A stretch of DNA of 64,000 nt from Rhizomys pruinosus (GCA_009823505.1 VZQC01009936.1:1842912-1906911); one strand, 5' to 3'; positions 1 through 10,399 are shown, counted from the stretch's first letter. Notes: generated by a model from the sequence alone, not told the origin. Numbers and translations are program-made.

Positions 1-445
1 TCTTATAGATGCAAAAATTTTCAACAAAATGGCACACATGAAAAAAAGATCATCCACCATGACCAAGTTGGATTCATACCAGAGATGGAGGGATGATTCA
101 ACACACATAAAGCAATAAACATTATAAAGCACATGAATGGACTGAAAGACAAAAACCACATAGTCATCTCAATCAATGTGGAAAAGGCCTTCAACAAAAT
201 TCAATATGCCTTCATGTTTAAAGTCAAGGGAATTGGACAGGAGAGTACATTCCTCAACATAATCAAAGCCATATACAACAAACCCACAGCCAACATTATC
301 CTAAATGGGGAAAAATTAAAAGCATTCCTCTTAAAGTCAGGAACCTGGCAAGGCTGCCCCCTATCCCCATTCCTTTCCAATATAGTGTTTGAAGTGCTTG
401 CAAGAGCAATAAGACAAGAATTTTCAATTTTCAATGAACAAATGT
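1..445 (+). mobile_element. L1 (LINE-1) ORF2 fragment, reverse-transcriptase region
   Basis: The plus strand encodes part of an L1 ORF2 reverse transcriptase, with the hallmark stretch [16 protein letters not shown] near the 3' end. An open frame runs 133-462, but upstream codons are interrupted and the YADD catalytic block that should follow is absent. Homology stops near 445. The fragment is truncated on both sides (5' by the window edge) and is a dead copy. Confidence 0.9.
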
Positions 446-960
446 TCATTGAACTTCTGTAACCTTACCTGGGGAGGTGGGGGATATCCATTGCTGTCCA
501 CTTTGAACTAGCTGGCGAGGGCCTCTCTTTATTTGCAAGGATTGTAAGTCTTGGAAACATTACCAGCTCCTAAGTGAGGAACAGGTGTTTTGGGTCTTGG
601 TTTTCTGAGTAGGAAAGCTGTGTGGGATTCCCACAGGGCAGGCATCCACAGGAGCCTCTTTGGCCACTGGACCCAAATTTCCTTACAACCTCATTAGATA
701 CAAGAAAAAAACAAGTCCCCATTCACATCATTGGCCCCTTTTGACCAAACAATGAGAGCAAAAAACAGCATCAGTCTTGGGGTGTGATTCTTGGTCAAAA
801 TGCAAAGATGCTAGGAATGTGTCCACAGTGATTAGATTCCAGAAGGCTTCCTTTTGGAATATCAACTTTCATTATCGTGGGAGTCTGGGCCTACACCCAC
901 AGATTTGAGATTCTCTTTGGTTTTTACCTTTTTTTATTTTCAGGCCTGAGATTATTCCTG
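446..960. other. unassigned intergenic DNA
   Basis: No open frame, tRNA or recognisable SINE was seen between the L1 remnant and the next B2. Confidence 0.4.
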
Positions 961-961
961 G

Positions 962-1217
962 GTTTTTTTATTTTATTTTATTTTATTTTATTTTATTTAT
1001 GTGTATGAATGTACTGTCTGCGTGTAGGTCTGCGCACCCGTGTTGTGCAATGCCGCAGAGGTCAGAAGAGGGTGTCAGATTCCCCTGGAACTGGAGTTCT
1101 CCTGGAATTGGAGTTACAGATGGTTCTCAGCCGCCATGTGGTTGCTGGGGATCGAACCCGGGTCCTCTCCAACAGCAGTTGGTGGTCTTAACTGCTAGGC
1201 CATCTCTCCAGCCCCTA
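962..1217 (-). mobile_element. B2 SINE
   Basis: Antisense B2. The 5' head reads GGGGCTGGAGAGATGGCCTA on the minus strand (right end near 1216) and the A-rich tail is the TTTTA-type run at 962-1000. It carries the long 3' half typical of this genome's B2 family. Confidence 0.9.
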
Positions 1218-2150
1218 TTCTTGCTTTTTATGATATCTCCTTCCTATGTGATCATCTTGAGTGACTATGAAGCACGCCACACCATCTGCTGACTCTCCTC
1301 TTAAATGCTGTCATGAGCACTAGTTCCTGAATATCACCTGAGAGACTCAAAACTAATTTTGTGAGCCTTTATTATAACTATTAAATTTGAATAGGAGAGA
1401 AACTAAGGCAAATCCCCACCACTGACTGAATCTCTAGAATTTTTTTTTTTTTTGACTCAGACTGCATTTTCTCCCTCTACTCTCTCGAAAAAGAGAAGAA
1501 CGATCATCAGTGGCAAGAGGCAGTTGCAGGAAAGCAACACCTAGAGCCGGCTTCACACTCAGGAGAGAACGCTACGTCTCCTCCTCATGGTTTCCAGTAC
1601 TCTACACAGTCAGAGAAACTTCTCTAGTAACATACTATAGAAATGATCCCTGAAAGTATAGTCTTGAGATTTTTTTTTATGATTCACTGTCACCCCTAAT
1701 GCAGAGCACCTGAGTTATGGTATCAGATTAGGGACAGTATATTGTAAAAAAAAAAGGAGGAGGAGGAGGAGGAGACGAGGATGAAGACAAAGACGAAGAG
1801 GAGGAGGAGGAGAAAAGAAGAAAAAAGAAAATCTATATGGTTGCAGTATTCAAATACATATGTAGCACATATCTTCCAAAGGGAACACTTGAAAATAACA
1901 ACTTGATTTCAACATAAAATAATTCCAAAGTTAATACTAATAAAGAAAAACTGAATACCTGCCACATAGTTCAGTGGCAAAGTATGCTTATCAGCATACG
2001 CAATGTACTGGGTACAATAATGAGGCACAAAACTACAAAGTCCATTAATTGATAGATTCACCAGGAACCTGTGAAGGAGAATCCACTAATACAAAAGAAA
2101 CAACTGAATTTTAAGATTCCAAGGAACTCGTACCTTATACTTTTTTCCAG
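1218..2150. other. unassigned DNA with GGA/GAA-rich tract
   Basis: No gene seen. A purine tract of GGA and GAA units lies at about 1751-1830, and a poly(T) run sits at 1441-1453. Confidence 0.4.
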
Positions 2151-2412
2151 AACATAATGGAGCATTTCCTAAATCATACTCAATTAGGGAAAATTCAGTA
2201 TATATATATTGAAGCAATACAAGTTAGAGAAAACAAAAAAAAAACTGGAGAAACTCTGGAAAGACTCAGAAAAAGATGCAAGACATATATGGCAGAGTGC
2301 AGGGACTCAGGTGGGGTGGGGGGCATGGAAAGGGAAGCAACTCTAAATTTGATTGAGAAAGGATGTGTGATTTATGGAAAAAGTTTAATAACATAAATAA
2401 TAAATAAATAAA
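2151..2412 (+). mobile_element. retroelement 3'-end repeat (L1 3'-UTR-like)
   Basis: The block matches another copy at about 6640-6905: both contain AGACTCAGAAAAAGAT, then ACTCAGGTGGGGTG, then an A-rich tail. The second copy lies in an L1 3' end, so this is probably an L1 3'-UTR piece. The family assignment is inference. Confidence 0.5.
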
Positions 2413-2424
2413 AGAAAGAGAAAG

Positions 2425-2483
<59 letters not shown>

Positions 2484-2484
2484 A
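2413..2484 (+). repeat. (GAAA)n microsatellite
   Basis: Near-perfect GAAA tandem array just downstream of the olfactory receptor remnant. On the minus strand it is CTTT, read as the FLSF-type repeat in the receptor's run-on reading frame. Confidence 0.95.
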
Positions 2485-2499
2485 GTGAAAAAAAAGAAT

Positions 2500-3454
2500 C
2501 AGTCTAGATGCTAACAGACAGAAGATGTGCTTCTGAGGAAACCCTTTCCACAGAGCGCTCTGTAGGCCTCTGTTCCTCAAGCTGTAGATGAAAGGGCTCA
2601 GCATGGGGGTCACCACTGTGTATGTCACAGCAGCTGCCACGTCCCTCCCAGCAGAGTGAGAGGATAAGGGGTTGAAATAGACAGCACTGATGGTGCCGTA
2701 GAAGAGGGAGACCACAGCCAGGTGGGAGCCACAGGTGGAGAAGGCTTTCCATCTTCCCCTTGGGGATGGGACTCTCAGGACAGCACAGGTGATGTGGATG
2801 TAGGAGGCCAGGATGCAGACAAATGGAATGAACGTGATCAGTGAGGCTTCTGTGAGAACCATCATCTCATTGAGGTGTGTGTCTGAGCAGGAGAGTTTCA
2901 GGAGGGGGGTGACATCACAGAAGTGGGGGATGACATTGTCTGCACAGAATGAGAGTCGAGCCATCAGCAGAGTGTGCAGCAGAGCATTCAGGTTGGCAGT
3001 GAGCCAGGATCCAGCCACCAGCAGGACACAGAGCTGAGGGGTCATCTTTGTTGTGTAGTGTAAGGGGTGACATATGGCCACAAAGCGATCATAGGCCATT
3101 ACAGCCAGAAGAATATTGTCCATGACAGCAAGCTCAAAGAGAAAATACATCTGTGTGAGACACCCAGAGAAGGAGATGGCCTGACTATTGAGTACGTGGT
3201 TGGCCAGCACCTTGGGGACAGCGGTGGAGAAGAAGCAGATGTCCACAAAGGACAGGTTGCAGAGGAAGAAGTACATGGGGGTGTGCAGGCGGGAGTCAGT
3301 GCCGATGGCCAGGATGATGAGCAGGTTTCCCAGGATGGTGGCCAGGTAGGTACATGACGAGGAAGAGCAAGAAGAGGGGCTGCTGCTGCTGGGGCTGCCT
3401 GGAGAGTCCCAGGAGGAGGAACTCAGAGACAAGTGATTCGTTGGTACCTCTCAT
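2500..3454 (-). pseudogene. olfactory receptor pseudogene, OR1F-like
   Basis: Class II olfactory receptor (odorant GPCR) most like the OR1F family. The intronless frame has GN in TM1, LHTPMYFFL, MAYDRFVAICHPLHY at the end of TM3, KAFSTCGSHL at TM6 and PMLSPFIYSLRN at TM7. The natural start is the ATG at 3454-3452, giving MRGTNES with an N-glycosylation sequon and an OR1F-like N-terminus. That frame breaks at 3344-3352, where a 4-bp unit is tandemly duplicated (AGGTAGGTA on the plus strand), so translation from the true start ends within about 50 codons. A second ATG in the shifted frame gives an open frame down to 2266, but its first 27 residues are out-of-frame, Ser-rich sequence. One Phe is missing before the conserved extracellular Cys (HFCD), and the usual stop is lost, so the frame runs into the CTTT microsatellite. 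Almost certainly non-functional. Confidence 0.88.
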
Positions 3455-3536
3455 TGGTCTATGAGCCTGGGCTCAAGGCAGACAGATAATTAAATTCTAC
3501 AACTTGGAAATAATGGTTAAGATGGGACAATTAAGT

Positions 3537-3689
3537 GGCTGAAGAGATAATGGCTCAGCAGTTAAGAGTACTGGCTGCTCTTGCAGAGGACTCAGGTTCA
3601 GTTCCCAACACCCACATGGTGGCTAACAACTGTCTGTAACTCCAGTTCCTTCTTCAGGCCTCCCTGGGCATTGCACAACACAGGTGCAC

Positions 3690-3735
<46 letters not shown>

Positions 3736-3772
3736 AGAGAGAGGCAAAACACTCATACTCATAAAATTAAAA
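3537..3772 (+). mobile_element. B2 SINE with CA microsatellite
   Basis: The B2 head GGCTGAAGAGATAATGGCTC and B-box-like GGTTCAGTTCCC are visible. The 3' half is interrupted by a (CA)n run at about 3692-3732. Confidence 0.88.
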
Positions 3773-3775
3773 ATA

Positions 3776-3978
3776 AGCCGGGCGTGGTGGCGCATGCCTT
3801 TAGTCCTAGCACTTGGGAGGCAGAGGCAGGTGGATCTTTGTGAGTTCAAGGCCAGCCTGGTCTACAGAGCGAATTCCAGGACAGCTGGGGCTACAGGGAG
3901 ACCCTGTCTCAAAAAGACCAAAATTAATAATATAATAATAATAAATAAATAAATAAATAAATAAATAAAAATTTTTAA
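3776..3978 (+). mobile_element. B1 SINE
   Basis: Full B1 from GCCGGGCGTGGTGGCGCATG to CCCTGTCTCAAAAAG, followed by an AATAAT/AAAT tail. Confidence 0.95.
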
Positions 3979-4204
3979 AAAGATGGGGCAATTAGATTGC
4001 AAGAAAATAGTTCATAGGGCTTAGAGAAGGCATGAGAATTTTGCTCCCTGAAATGACTTCATTTCTTTATTAGCAAAATATGATGCCTTATTTATGGGTT
4101 ACATCTCTGAAAGAACACCAAAGACATCAGAACAGTGGATTCCTGGTCGACCACGTGGCTCTGAATGCTCTACCATTACTTCCTTTCTGCTCTTTAGACA
4201 GCTT

Positions 4205-4297
4205 CTCCCCTGTTTTCCAGGGATGGACTTGAACTTAAAATTCTCCTGACCCTGCCTCCCAAGTTCATAGGTAACATGAGCCATCATGCCTGGCTAT
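4205..4297 (-). mobile_element. old B1-like fragment
   Basis: A diverged antisense B1 piece is recognisable from GGGATGGACTTGAACTT through CATCATGCCTGGCT. Confidence 0.6.
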
Positions 4298-4371
4298 CTC
4301 ATAGTTTTTGTTCATTTATTTTGTTTGTTTGTTTGTTTGTTTTTGTTTGTTTAAAACAGAGTCTCTCTCTT

Positions 4372-4632
4372 GGGCTGGAGAGATGGCCTAGCGGTTAAGA
4401 GCGCCGACCGCTCTTACAGAGGACCCGGGTTCGATCCCCAGCATCCACATGGCGGCTGAGAGCCGTCTGAAACTCCAATTCCAGGAGAACTCCAGTTCCA
4501 GGGGAATCCGAGACCCTCTTCTGACCTCCGAGGCATTGCACGACACAGGTGCACAAACCTGCATGCGGACAGTACATTGATACACACACAGAAATAAATA
4601 AAAATTAAAAAAAAAAAAAAAGACCAAAAAAA
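4372..4632 (+). mobile_element. B2 SINE inserted in an old B1
   Basis: Complete B2 (TGGGCTGGAGAGATGGCCTA to an A-rich tail). The flanks share AAAACAGAGTCTCTC, a clear target-site duplication. Confidence 0.93.
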
Positions 4633-4647
4633 AAACAGAGTCTCTCA

Positions 4648-4817
4648 GCCGGGCGTGGTGGCACACACCTTTAATCCTAGCACTTGGGAGGCAGAGGCAG
4701 GTGGATTTTTGTGAGTTCAAGGCCAGCCTGGTCTACAGAGTGAGTTCCAGGACAGCTGGGGCTACAGGGACACCCTGTCTCGAAAAGACCAAAAAAATAA
4801 TAAAAATAAAATAAAAT
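4648..4817 (+). mobile_element. B1 SINE
   Basis: Full B1 (GCCGGGCGTGGTGGCACACA to CCCTGTCTCGAAAAG) plus AAATAA tail. It is followed again by AGAGTCTCTC. Confidence 0.94.
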
Positions 4818-4827
4818 AGAGTCTCTC

Positions 4828-4950
4828 TAAGGGTGGTGGTGCACGGGGGGCAGAAGCAGGTGGATCTTTGTAAGTTCAAGGCCAGCCTGGTCTACAGAGT
4901 TCCAGGACAGCTGGGGTTACAGGGAGGCCCTATCTCGAAAAGAAAAATAA

Positions 4951-5001
<51 letters not shown>

Positions 5002-5006
5002 AAAAT
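4828..5006 (+). mobile_element. partial B1 with long AAAT tail
   Basis: B1 lacking part of its 5' half (GGTGGTGGTGCACGGGGGG, then TTCAAGGCCAGCCTGGTCTA) with an (AAAT)n tail of about 60 bp. AGAGTCT follows once more. Confidence 0.85.
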
Positions 5007-5184
5007 AGAGTCTGCAGCCCCATCTGGCCTGGAACTTACTATGTAGACTAGGCTGGTCTCAATCTCACAGGAAGCCACCTGCCTCTGCCTCCCTGTGTTG
5101 GGATTAAAGCCTGATCTACCACACCTGGCCCCATGTCAACTTGTTTGCTTTTTGTTTTGTTTTGTTTTGTTTGTTTTTGAGTTT

Positions 5185-5312
5185 TGTTTTTTTTTTTTTT
5201 TTTGGTCTTTTTGAGACAGGGTCTCCCTGTACCTCTGGCTGTCCTGGAACTCACTCTGTAGACCAAGCTGACCTAGAACTCACAGAGATTCGTGTGTCTC
5301 TGCCTCCCAATT
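5185..5312 (-). mobile_element. B1 SINE
   Basis: Antisense B1 starting with a poly(T) tail and TTTTTGAGACAGGGTCTCCC. The 5' end is truncated at CTGCCTCCCAA. Confidence 0.9.
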
Positions 5313-5315
5313 GTT

Positions 5316-5526
5316 TTGTTTTTTATGTGTATGAATGTACTGTCTGCATGTAGGTTTGTGTACCCATGTCGTGAAATGCCATGGAGGTCAGAAGAGGTTG
5401 TCGGATTCCCCTGGAACTGGAGTTAAAGACTGTTATTAGCCACCATGTGGGTGCTGGGAATCGAACCTGGGTCCTCTGCAAGAGCAGTCAGTGCTCTTAA
5501 ATGCTGAGCCATCTCTCCAGCTCCTC
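5316..5526 (-). mobile_element. B2 SINE
   Basis: Antisense B2 from TTTATGTGTATGAATGTACT to GAGCCATCTCTCCAGCTCC. Confidence 0.92.
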
Positions 5527-5575
5527 AAGTTTTTTAAGTGTGATTTTTTTTTTATTACAAATATATGAAATCTGG

Positions 5576-5805
5576 GGGCTGGAGAGATGGCCTAGCGATT
5601 AAGAGTGCCAACTGCTCTTGTAGAGGACCCAGGTTCGATCCCCAGCACCCACATGGCAGCTGAGAACCATCTTTAACTCCAGTTCCAGGGGAATCCAAAG
5701 CCCTCTTCTGACTTCCGAGGCATTGCACGACACGGCGCACAAACCTACGTGCAGACAGTACATTCATATACATAAAAAATAAAAATTTTTTTTTAAAAAT
5801 TAAAA
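5576..5805 (+). mobile_element. B2 SINE
   Basis: Complete B2, GGGGCTGGAGAGATGGCCTA to an A/T-rich tail. TATATGAAATCT occurs on both sides (5563-5574 and about 5809-5820) as the target-site duplication. Confidence 0.93.
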
Positions 5806-5825
5806 AAATATATGAAATCTAACAG

Positions 5826-5945
5826 GCAGGAGGGTATGGTGTTCCTTCCAGGAATCCTAGCACTTGTGAAGGAGGTGAAGCCAGGAAGTTCAGGAATTCA
5901 AGATCATCCTCAGCTACATAGCCAGTCTTAGGGCAGCTTGAGCAA
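5826..5945 (+). mobile_element. diverged B1-like SINE
   Basis: GGAATCCTAGCACTTGTGAAGG and ATCATCCTCAGCTACATAGC follow the B1/B4 body pattern. Strongly diverged. Confidence 0.55.
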
Positions 5946-5970
5946 TATGCAGTTCCATCTAGATGCCGAT

Positions 5971-6372
5971 TGTGCTGGATAGCTTTAGTGTCAATTTGAC
6001 ACACCTGGGTTGAGGGAGCCTCAATTGGGGAATTGGCTCCATTGGATTGGCCTGTGGCCACATCTGTGGAGTATTGTTTTGATTGTCAAGCAATGTGGGA
6101 GGACCCAGCCCACAATGAGTGGTACCACCCTGGGCAGGTTGTTGTGTACAGTATAAGAAGGCAGGCTGGGCATGAGCCAGGGGAGCAAGCCAGTGAACAG
6201 CATTCCTCCATGGCCTGTGCTTCAGCTCCTGCCTCCAGGTTCATGCCCTGAGTTCCTGCCTTGGGCTCCCTGAGTGATGAACTGTGACCCAGGAGATGTA
6301 AGCTGAATAAACCCTTTCCTCCCCAAGTTGGTGTCGGTCAGAGTGTTTTGTCACAGCAATGGAACTAGAACA
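5971..6372 (+). mobile_element. solo LTR of a MaLR-type element, inserted in an L1
   Basis: A 402-bp LTR running TGTGCTGGATAGC to GAACTAGAACA, with the polyadenylation-type motif GCTGAATAAACCCTTTCC near its 3' end. The same LTR occurs twice in the complete element at 14482-16451. The flanks CCGAT (left) and CCCAT (right) look like a 5-bp target duplication with one change. L1 sequence lies on both sides (TAGATGCC before, ATTAAAGGATGAATGG after). Confidence 0.85.
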
Positions 6373-6910
6373 CCCATTAAAGGATGAATGGACAAAGAAA
6401 CAGTGGTATATGTACACCATGGAGTTTTATTCAGCCATAAATAAGAACAAAATTAGATTATTTGAAGGAAAATTAAAGGAAATAGTATCACCATACTAAG
6501 TGAAATATATCAGACTCACCAGTACAAATTTAAAAGGGAAAAATGTGAATCCTGAAATATGATTTGGAAATAACATACTGTTTATTTTCAGATGACATAA
6601 TTTTAGTACAGGTGTGACGTATATTCATATATCTATGCATATAATGGAGCACATGATGGAGCAATGCAAATTGGAGGGAACAACAGCAACAAAAGAACTG
6701 CGACAAAGAACTGACTGAAACAGTAAAGATCTCCCCAAAACAATAATCCTCTGCTTTGAAAAACTTTAAAAAGACTCAGAAAAAGATACAGGTATGGAAG
6801 ATGCATGAACTCAGGTGGGGTGCGGGACACAGAAAGGGAAATGAGTCTAAATTGGACTGGGAAATTATGTATGAAATGAACAAAACTTCAATAAAAATTT
6901 TTAAAAGAAA
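6373..6910 (+). mobile_element. L1 3' end
   Basis: GTGGTATATGTACACCATGGAGTT followed by TTATTCAGCCATAAATAAG is the conserved L1 ORF2/3'-UTR block. It runs to an AATAAAAATTTTTAAAAG tail near 6905. Confidence 0.8.
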
Positions 6911-6980
6911 TATATCAGACTCAGGAAGAAAACTACATTTCCTCACAAATGAAGAATATAGGTTTAAAAAAAATATTAAA

Positions 6981-7142
6981 TTAGAAGGGGGCCAGGCGTG
7001 TTGGCGCACACCTTTAATCCTAGCACTTGGGAGGCAGAAGCAGGTGGATCTTTGTGAGTTCAAGGCCAGCCTGGTCTACAGAGTGAGTTCCAGGACAGCT
7101 GGGACTACAGGTAGACCCTGTCTCAAAAAGACTAAAAAAAAA
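6981..7142 (+). mobile_element. B1 SINE
   Basis: GCCAGGCGTGTTGGCGCACA to CCCTGTCTCAAAAAG. Confidence 0.95.
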
Positions 7143-7157
7143 TTAGAATGGGACCCA

Positions 7158-7378
7158 TTAGGGGATGGAGTGATGACTCAGGAATTAAGAGCACTAGTTA
7201 TTCTTGCAGGACTTAGGTTTGATTCCCAGCAACCATATGGCTGCTAACAACTGTCTGTAACTCCAGTTCCAGAGGGTCTAATTCCCTCTTCTGATCTCTG
7301 AGGGCACTGAATGACATGAATGCACCTACCTACATGCAGGCAATACACTCATACGTGTAAAATAAAGATAATAATAAA
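7158..7378 (+). mobile_element. B2 SINE, diverged
   Basis: GGGGATGGAGTGATGACTCA, then TTTGATTCCCAGCAACC and a TAATAATAAATA tail. Confidence 0.85.
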
Positions 7379-7380
7379 TA

Positions 7381-7560
7381 AGGCCAGGCATGGTGGCACA
7401 TGCCTTTAACACCAGCACACAGGAGGCAGAGGCAGGTGGATCTTTGTGAGGTCAAGGCCAGTCTACATAGTGAGTTCCAGGACAGCTGAGGCTATAGGGA
7501 GACCCAGTCTCAAAAAGACTAATGGGAGAAGCCTAAAAATAATAATAATAATTAATAAAT
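7381..7560 (+). mobile_element. B1 SINE, internally shortened
   Basis: GGCCAGGCATGGTGGCACAT to CCCAGTCTCAAAAAG, then an AATAAT tail. The body is missing part of the GCCAGCCTGG segment. Confidence 0.9.
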
Positions 7561-8135
7561 TGAAAAGGAAACTATACATCGCTCTTGGTAGAAGTGTAGC
7601 ACAGTCTGTGTTTCCCACACTCAGACTCTCAGAAACCTGACAAGATCCCCACTAGTTACAATGGCTGACTGTGAAGAATGGCCATTGACCTCAGGATTGT
7701 TTAGATGGCCCCACTTAAAAGACACTGAGGGGCATCTCTAGGAGGCTTCACTCCCAATAACCAGTTATTGATGAAAGCCCACTTACCTGACTCTGACCTA
7801 GAGCAGGTGGCAGTCCTCACTGTCACCAGAAGTCCTGGGTTTGCTTCACTTTTTAAGATCTGGCCTGTTGGTCTGAGGGAGAAGGACTTGTTATTTGAGT
7901 TGTTGGACTGAGTCTGTATGCAGGAGTCTCTGGAGCACAGACTCAGCTCTGAAAACCAAAAGGACATTTGAGAGAGTCACAAGCTCAGAGGAGCCTCCAT
8001 GGCCACTAGGGACATAGTCCCCAAGAGCCTCGTTAATCAAGGCAATTTGTCCTTTCTCTTCTTTGGGCTCTTTAGGGTCCATCACTGATAATAAGGATTT
8101 ATCATCTGAGCTAAAACATTAAAAATTATGTAATC
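7561..8135. other. unassigned DNA with a short unrecognised minus-strand frame
   Basis: No repeat family recognised. A 64-residue minus-strand frame (8085-7891) begins MMDPKEPKEEKGQIALINEA. I do not recognise it and see no supporting splice structure or flanking gene. Confidence 0.3.
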
Positions 8136-8138
8136 TTG

Positions 8139-8238
8139 GGGCTAGAGCGATGCCTCAGTGGTTGGGAGTGCCAACTGCTCTTGCAGAGGACCCCGGTTCA
8201 ATTCCCAGCATCACCATGGCAGCTGTGAACCCTCTTTA
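8139..8238 (+). mobile_element. B2 SINE, 3'-truncated
   Basis: GGGGCTAGAGCGATGCCTCA to TGTGAACCCTCTTTA, where a B1 joins it directly. Confidence 0.85.
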
Positions 8239-8402
8239 GGCCAGGCTTGGTGGTGCACACCTTTAGTCCTAGCATTAGGGAGGCAGAGGCAGGCAGATCT
8301 CCATGAGTTCCAGGCCAGCCTGGTCTACAGAGTGAGTTTCAGGCCAGCTGGGGCTATAGGGAGGTCCTGTCTCAAAAAAAAAAAAAAAAAAAAGAAAAAG
8401 AA
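8239..8402 (+). mobile_element. B1 SINE
   Basis: GGCCAGGCTTGGTGGTGCAC to TCCTGTCTC followed by a 19-A tail. Confidence 0.93.
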
Positions 8403-8664
8403 ATGATATAATCTTGAGGTAGCAATACCCTCCTGCTAGAAAATACTTGAAATCCGGTAACTTATCCTCTACCCACCCACACCTGGGATAGTGTCTTTGT
8501 TGGGAAATGTATGTGAAGCCATATAAGGATTAAGAGATGGCTCCTCACCTCATCAAAGCCTTGTCCACCTGTCTGCAGCCTTGCCTCTGCTCAGTCATCT
8601 GTACCCTGGGAAAATATCTGTAGATAGAGCCACACTTTTGCCTTCATATGTCAACTTAGTCCTT

Positions 8665-8852
8665 CCTTTTTATTTTTATTTTTTTGGTTCTTTTCGAGAC
8701 AGGTGTCTCCCCTGTAAGCCCCAGCCGTCCTGGCTCACTCGTGATTAGACCAGGCTGGCCTTTGAATCACACAGTCGCTCTGCTCTGCCTCGAACCTCCT
8801 ATGCATGTGCTGAGTAGGTTCAAAAGCGGTTGTGCTACCACGCCCGGCTGTC
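8665..8852 (-). mobile_element. B1 SINE, diverged
   Basis: Antisense B1: TTCTTTTCGAGACAGGTGTC through CTACCACGCCCGGCTG, with many small insertions. Confidence 0.85.
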
Positions 8853-9002
8853 AACAGTCATTTTTTATTTAAGGGACTGTGGGACAAAAGCTTCTGTAAT
8901 TTAATTTGACTTAGAATAATGTTGGAGCTGCGGAAATGGATAGAGTCATTGCTGAGTCTAATTACTCAAACCAATAGAACCTATTAGCTTCGGGAATGTG
9001 AG

Positions 9003-9172
9003 CTGGCCAGCACACCTTTTATATCTAGCACTCGGGGGCAGCGCCAACGGAGACGCGAGATCTTGTTGCAGGTTCGAAGGCCAGCCTCATGCGCTCACTA
9101 TAGCAGTTGACTAGTTCCACGCAAGTGGGAGCGTATAGGAGGACCCCTGTCTCAAAAAGAACAAAAAAAGAG
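9003..9172 (+). mobile_element. B1 SINE, diverged
   Basis: GCTGGCCAGCACACCTTTTATATC, then GAAGGCCAGCCTCATG and CCCTGTCTCAAAAAG. Many substitutions. Confidence 0.7.
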
Positions 9173-9284
9173 AAATCTTTCCTTCTAGTTATACTTTGAA
9201 GAAAAAAGGCCTGTGGAAAGGGAACCATAATTTTTGTTTTGTAATATTTTGGTTTTTTGTAGATTTTTTTTAATTTATTTATTT

Positions 9285-10110
9285 ATATTTTCTTTTAAAA
9301 TCTAGACCGTGTCCACCCCATTCCCCAACCACCAGAGCTCATGCACTTTCTGCCAGCCATGCTTTTCATCTCTTTCTCATATTTCTCAATATTTTCCATG
9401 AGGAAGTCTGACTGTTTTTGAGCAAGGTCACTGTTCTCTGTTAGTTCTTCGATGCCGAGTACTTTTCTTTGTTGTTGTGCGTTGATTCTTCCAATATGAA
9501 TCACTCCCAGCTGCTTTGGACAAAAGCTCCAAGGGGCCGCTGCACAAAAAATACTTAAACTGGTCATTTGGTCCTAGCATCACAAGATGAGGGATTACCA
9601 TTCATCGTTTGTTTTTCTGGGACTGTGTTACTTCACTCAGCATGATTTCCTCTCAGCTCCAGCCATTTTCCGCAAAATCTCATGATGTCATCTTTTCTTT
9701 ACTGTCTGCATAGAACTCCATTGTGTCAGATTATACCACATTTTCTCTATCCACTTCATCAGTTGAGGGGCATTTTGGTTGGTTTTCCAGCTCCCTTGCT
9801 ATTGTGAAGAGAGCTGACAATAAAACATGGTTGTTGCATGTTTATCTTGCAGGTGGGTGGTCTTGAGGGTACATTGTCTAGGATGGTAGGCTGGGTCGGT
9901 GGCAAGTCATTCAGTCTCCAAGGGTTTCCACACTCTCTCCACAGTGGATTGTATGAGTTACAATCCCACCAGTAGTGGATGACGTGTCTCCCACTTTCCC
10001 CACAACCTCTTCCAGCACTTGCGATCATCTGTTTTCTTGATCTTAAGCCAAGTCTTATGGAGTAAGATGATACTTAAAGTTGGTTTTGATTTGCATGTTT
10101 ATTTTATTTG
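9285..10110 (-). mobile_element. L1 3' end (antisense)
   Basis: The minus strand carries the L1 3'-UTR pattern: GAGGGGCATTTTGGTTGG, GTGTTACTTCACTCAGCATG and CACAGTGGATTGTATGAGTT on the plus strand are its complement. No intact ORF remains. Confidence 0.78.
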
Positions 10111-10117
10111 TTTTGGC

Positions 10118-10335
10118 TCAGCGTTAAAGAGCATTGGATGCTCTTGCAGAGGACCTGGGTTGATTACCCAGCACCCACATGGCGCTAAGAAACCGTCTTG
10201 GGCGCAACCACCTTCATCCACCACAGCACTACAGGAGGCCAGAGGACAGATCGGGATCTCTGTAAGTTCAAGCCCAGCCTGTCTACATAGTGAACTCCAA
10301 AAAAATATTTTTTTAAAAAAAAAAAAAAAAAAAAC
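10118..10335 (+). mobile_element. diverged B2 head joined to B1-like tail
   Basis: GCTCTTGCAGAGGACCTGGG and CAGCACCCACATGGCGC (B2) are followed by a rearranged B1 3' part (GTAAGTTCAAGCCCAGCCTG) and a poly(A). Confidence 0.65.
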
Positions 10336-10399
10336 ATTTGTTCTTATACATTATAAAACTCACTCTCCTGGATTAATACCACTAAATGTCAAAAAAAAA

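Larger units (their letters stand above)
4316..5130 (-). mobile_element. old antisense B1 split by three later SINEs
   Basis: The T-rich tail (TTTG)n at 4316-4352 and AAACAGAGTCTCTCTC are the left part. The right part resumes at about 5007 with GAGTCTGCAGCCCCATCTGG and ends near 5130 with CACACCTGGCC. Everything between is later insertions. Confidence 0.7.

Noticed and set aside
999..1292. 97-residue frame with [23 protein letters not shown] peptide (also at 4388, 20110, 38537, 59537)
   Set aside because: Translation of the B2 3' half.
3581..3952. Frames with [24 protein letters not shown] peptides here and at many other sites
   Set aside because: This peptide is the B1 SINE read in frame. 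It recurs wherever a B1 lies and has no coding meaning.
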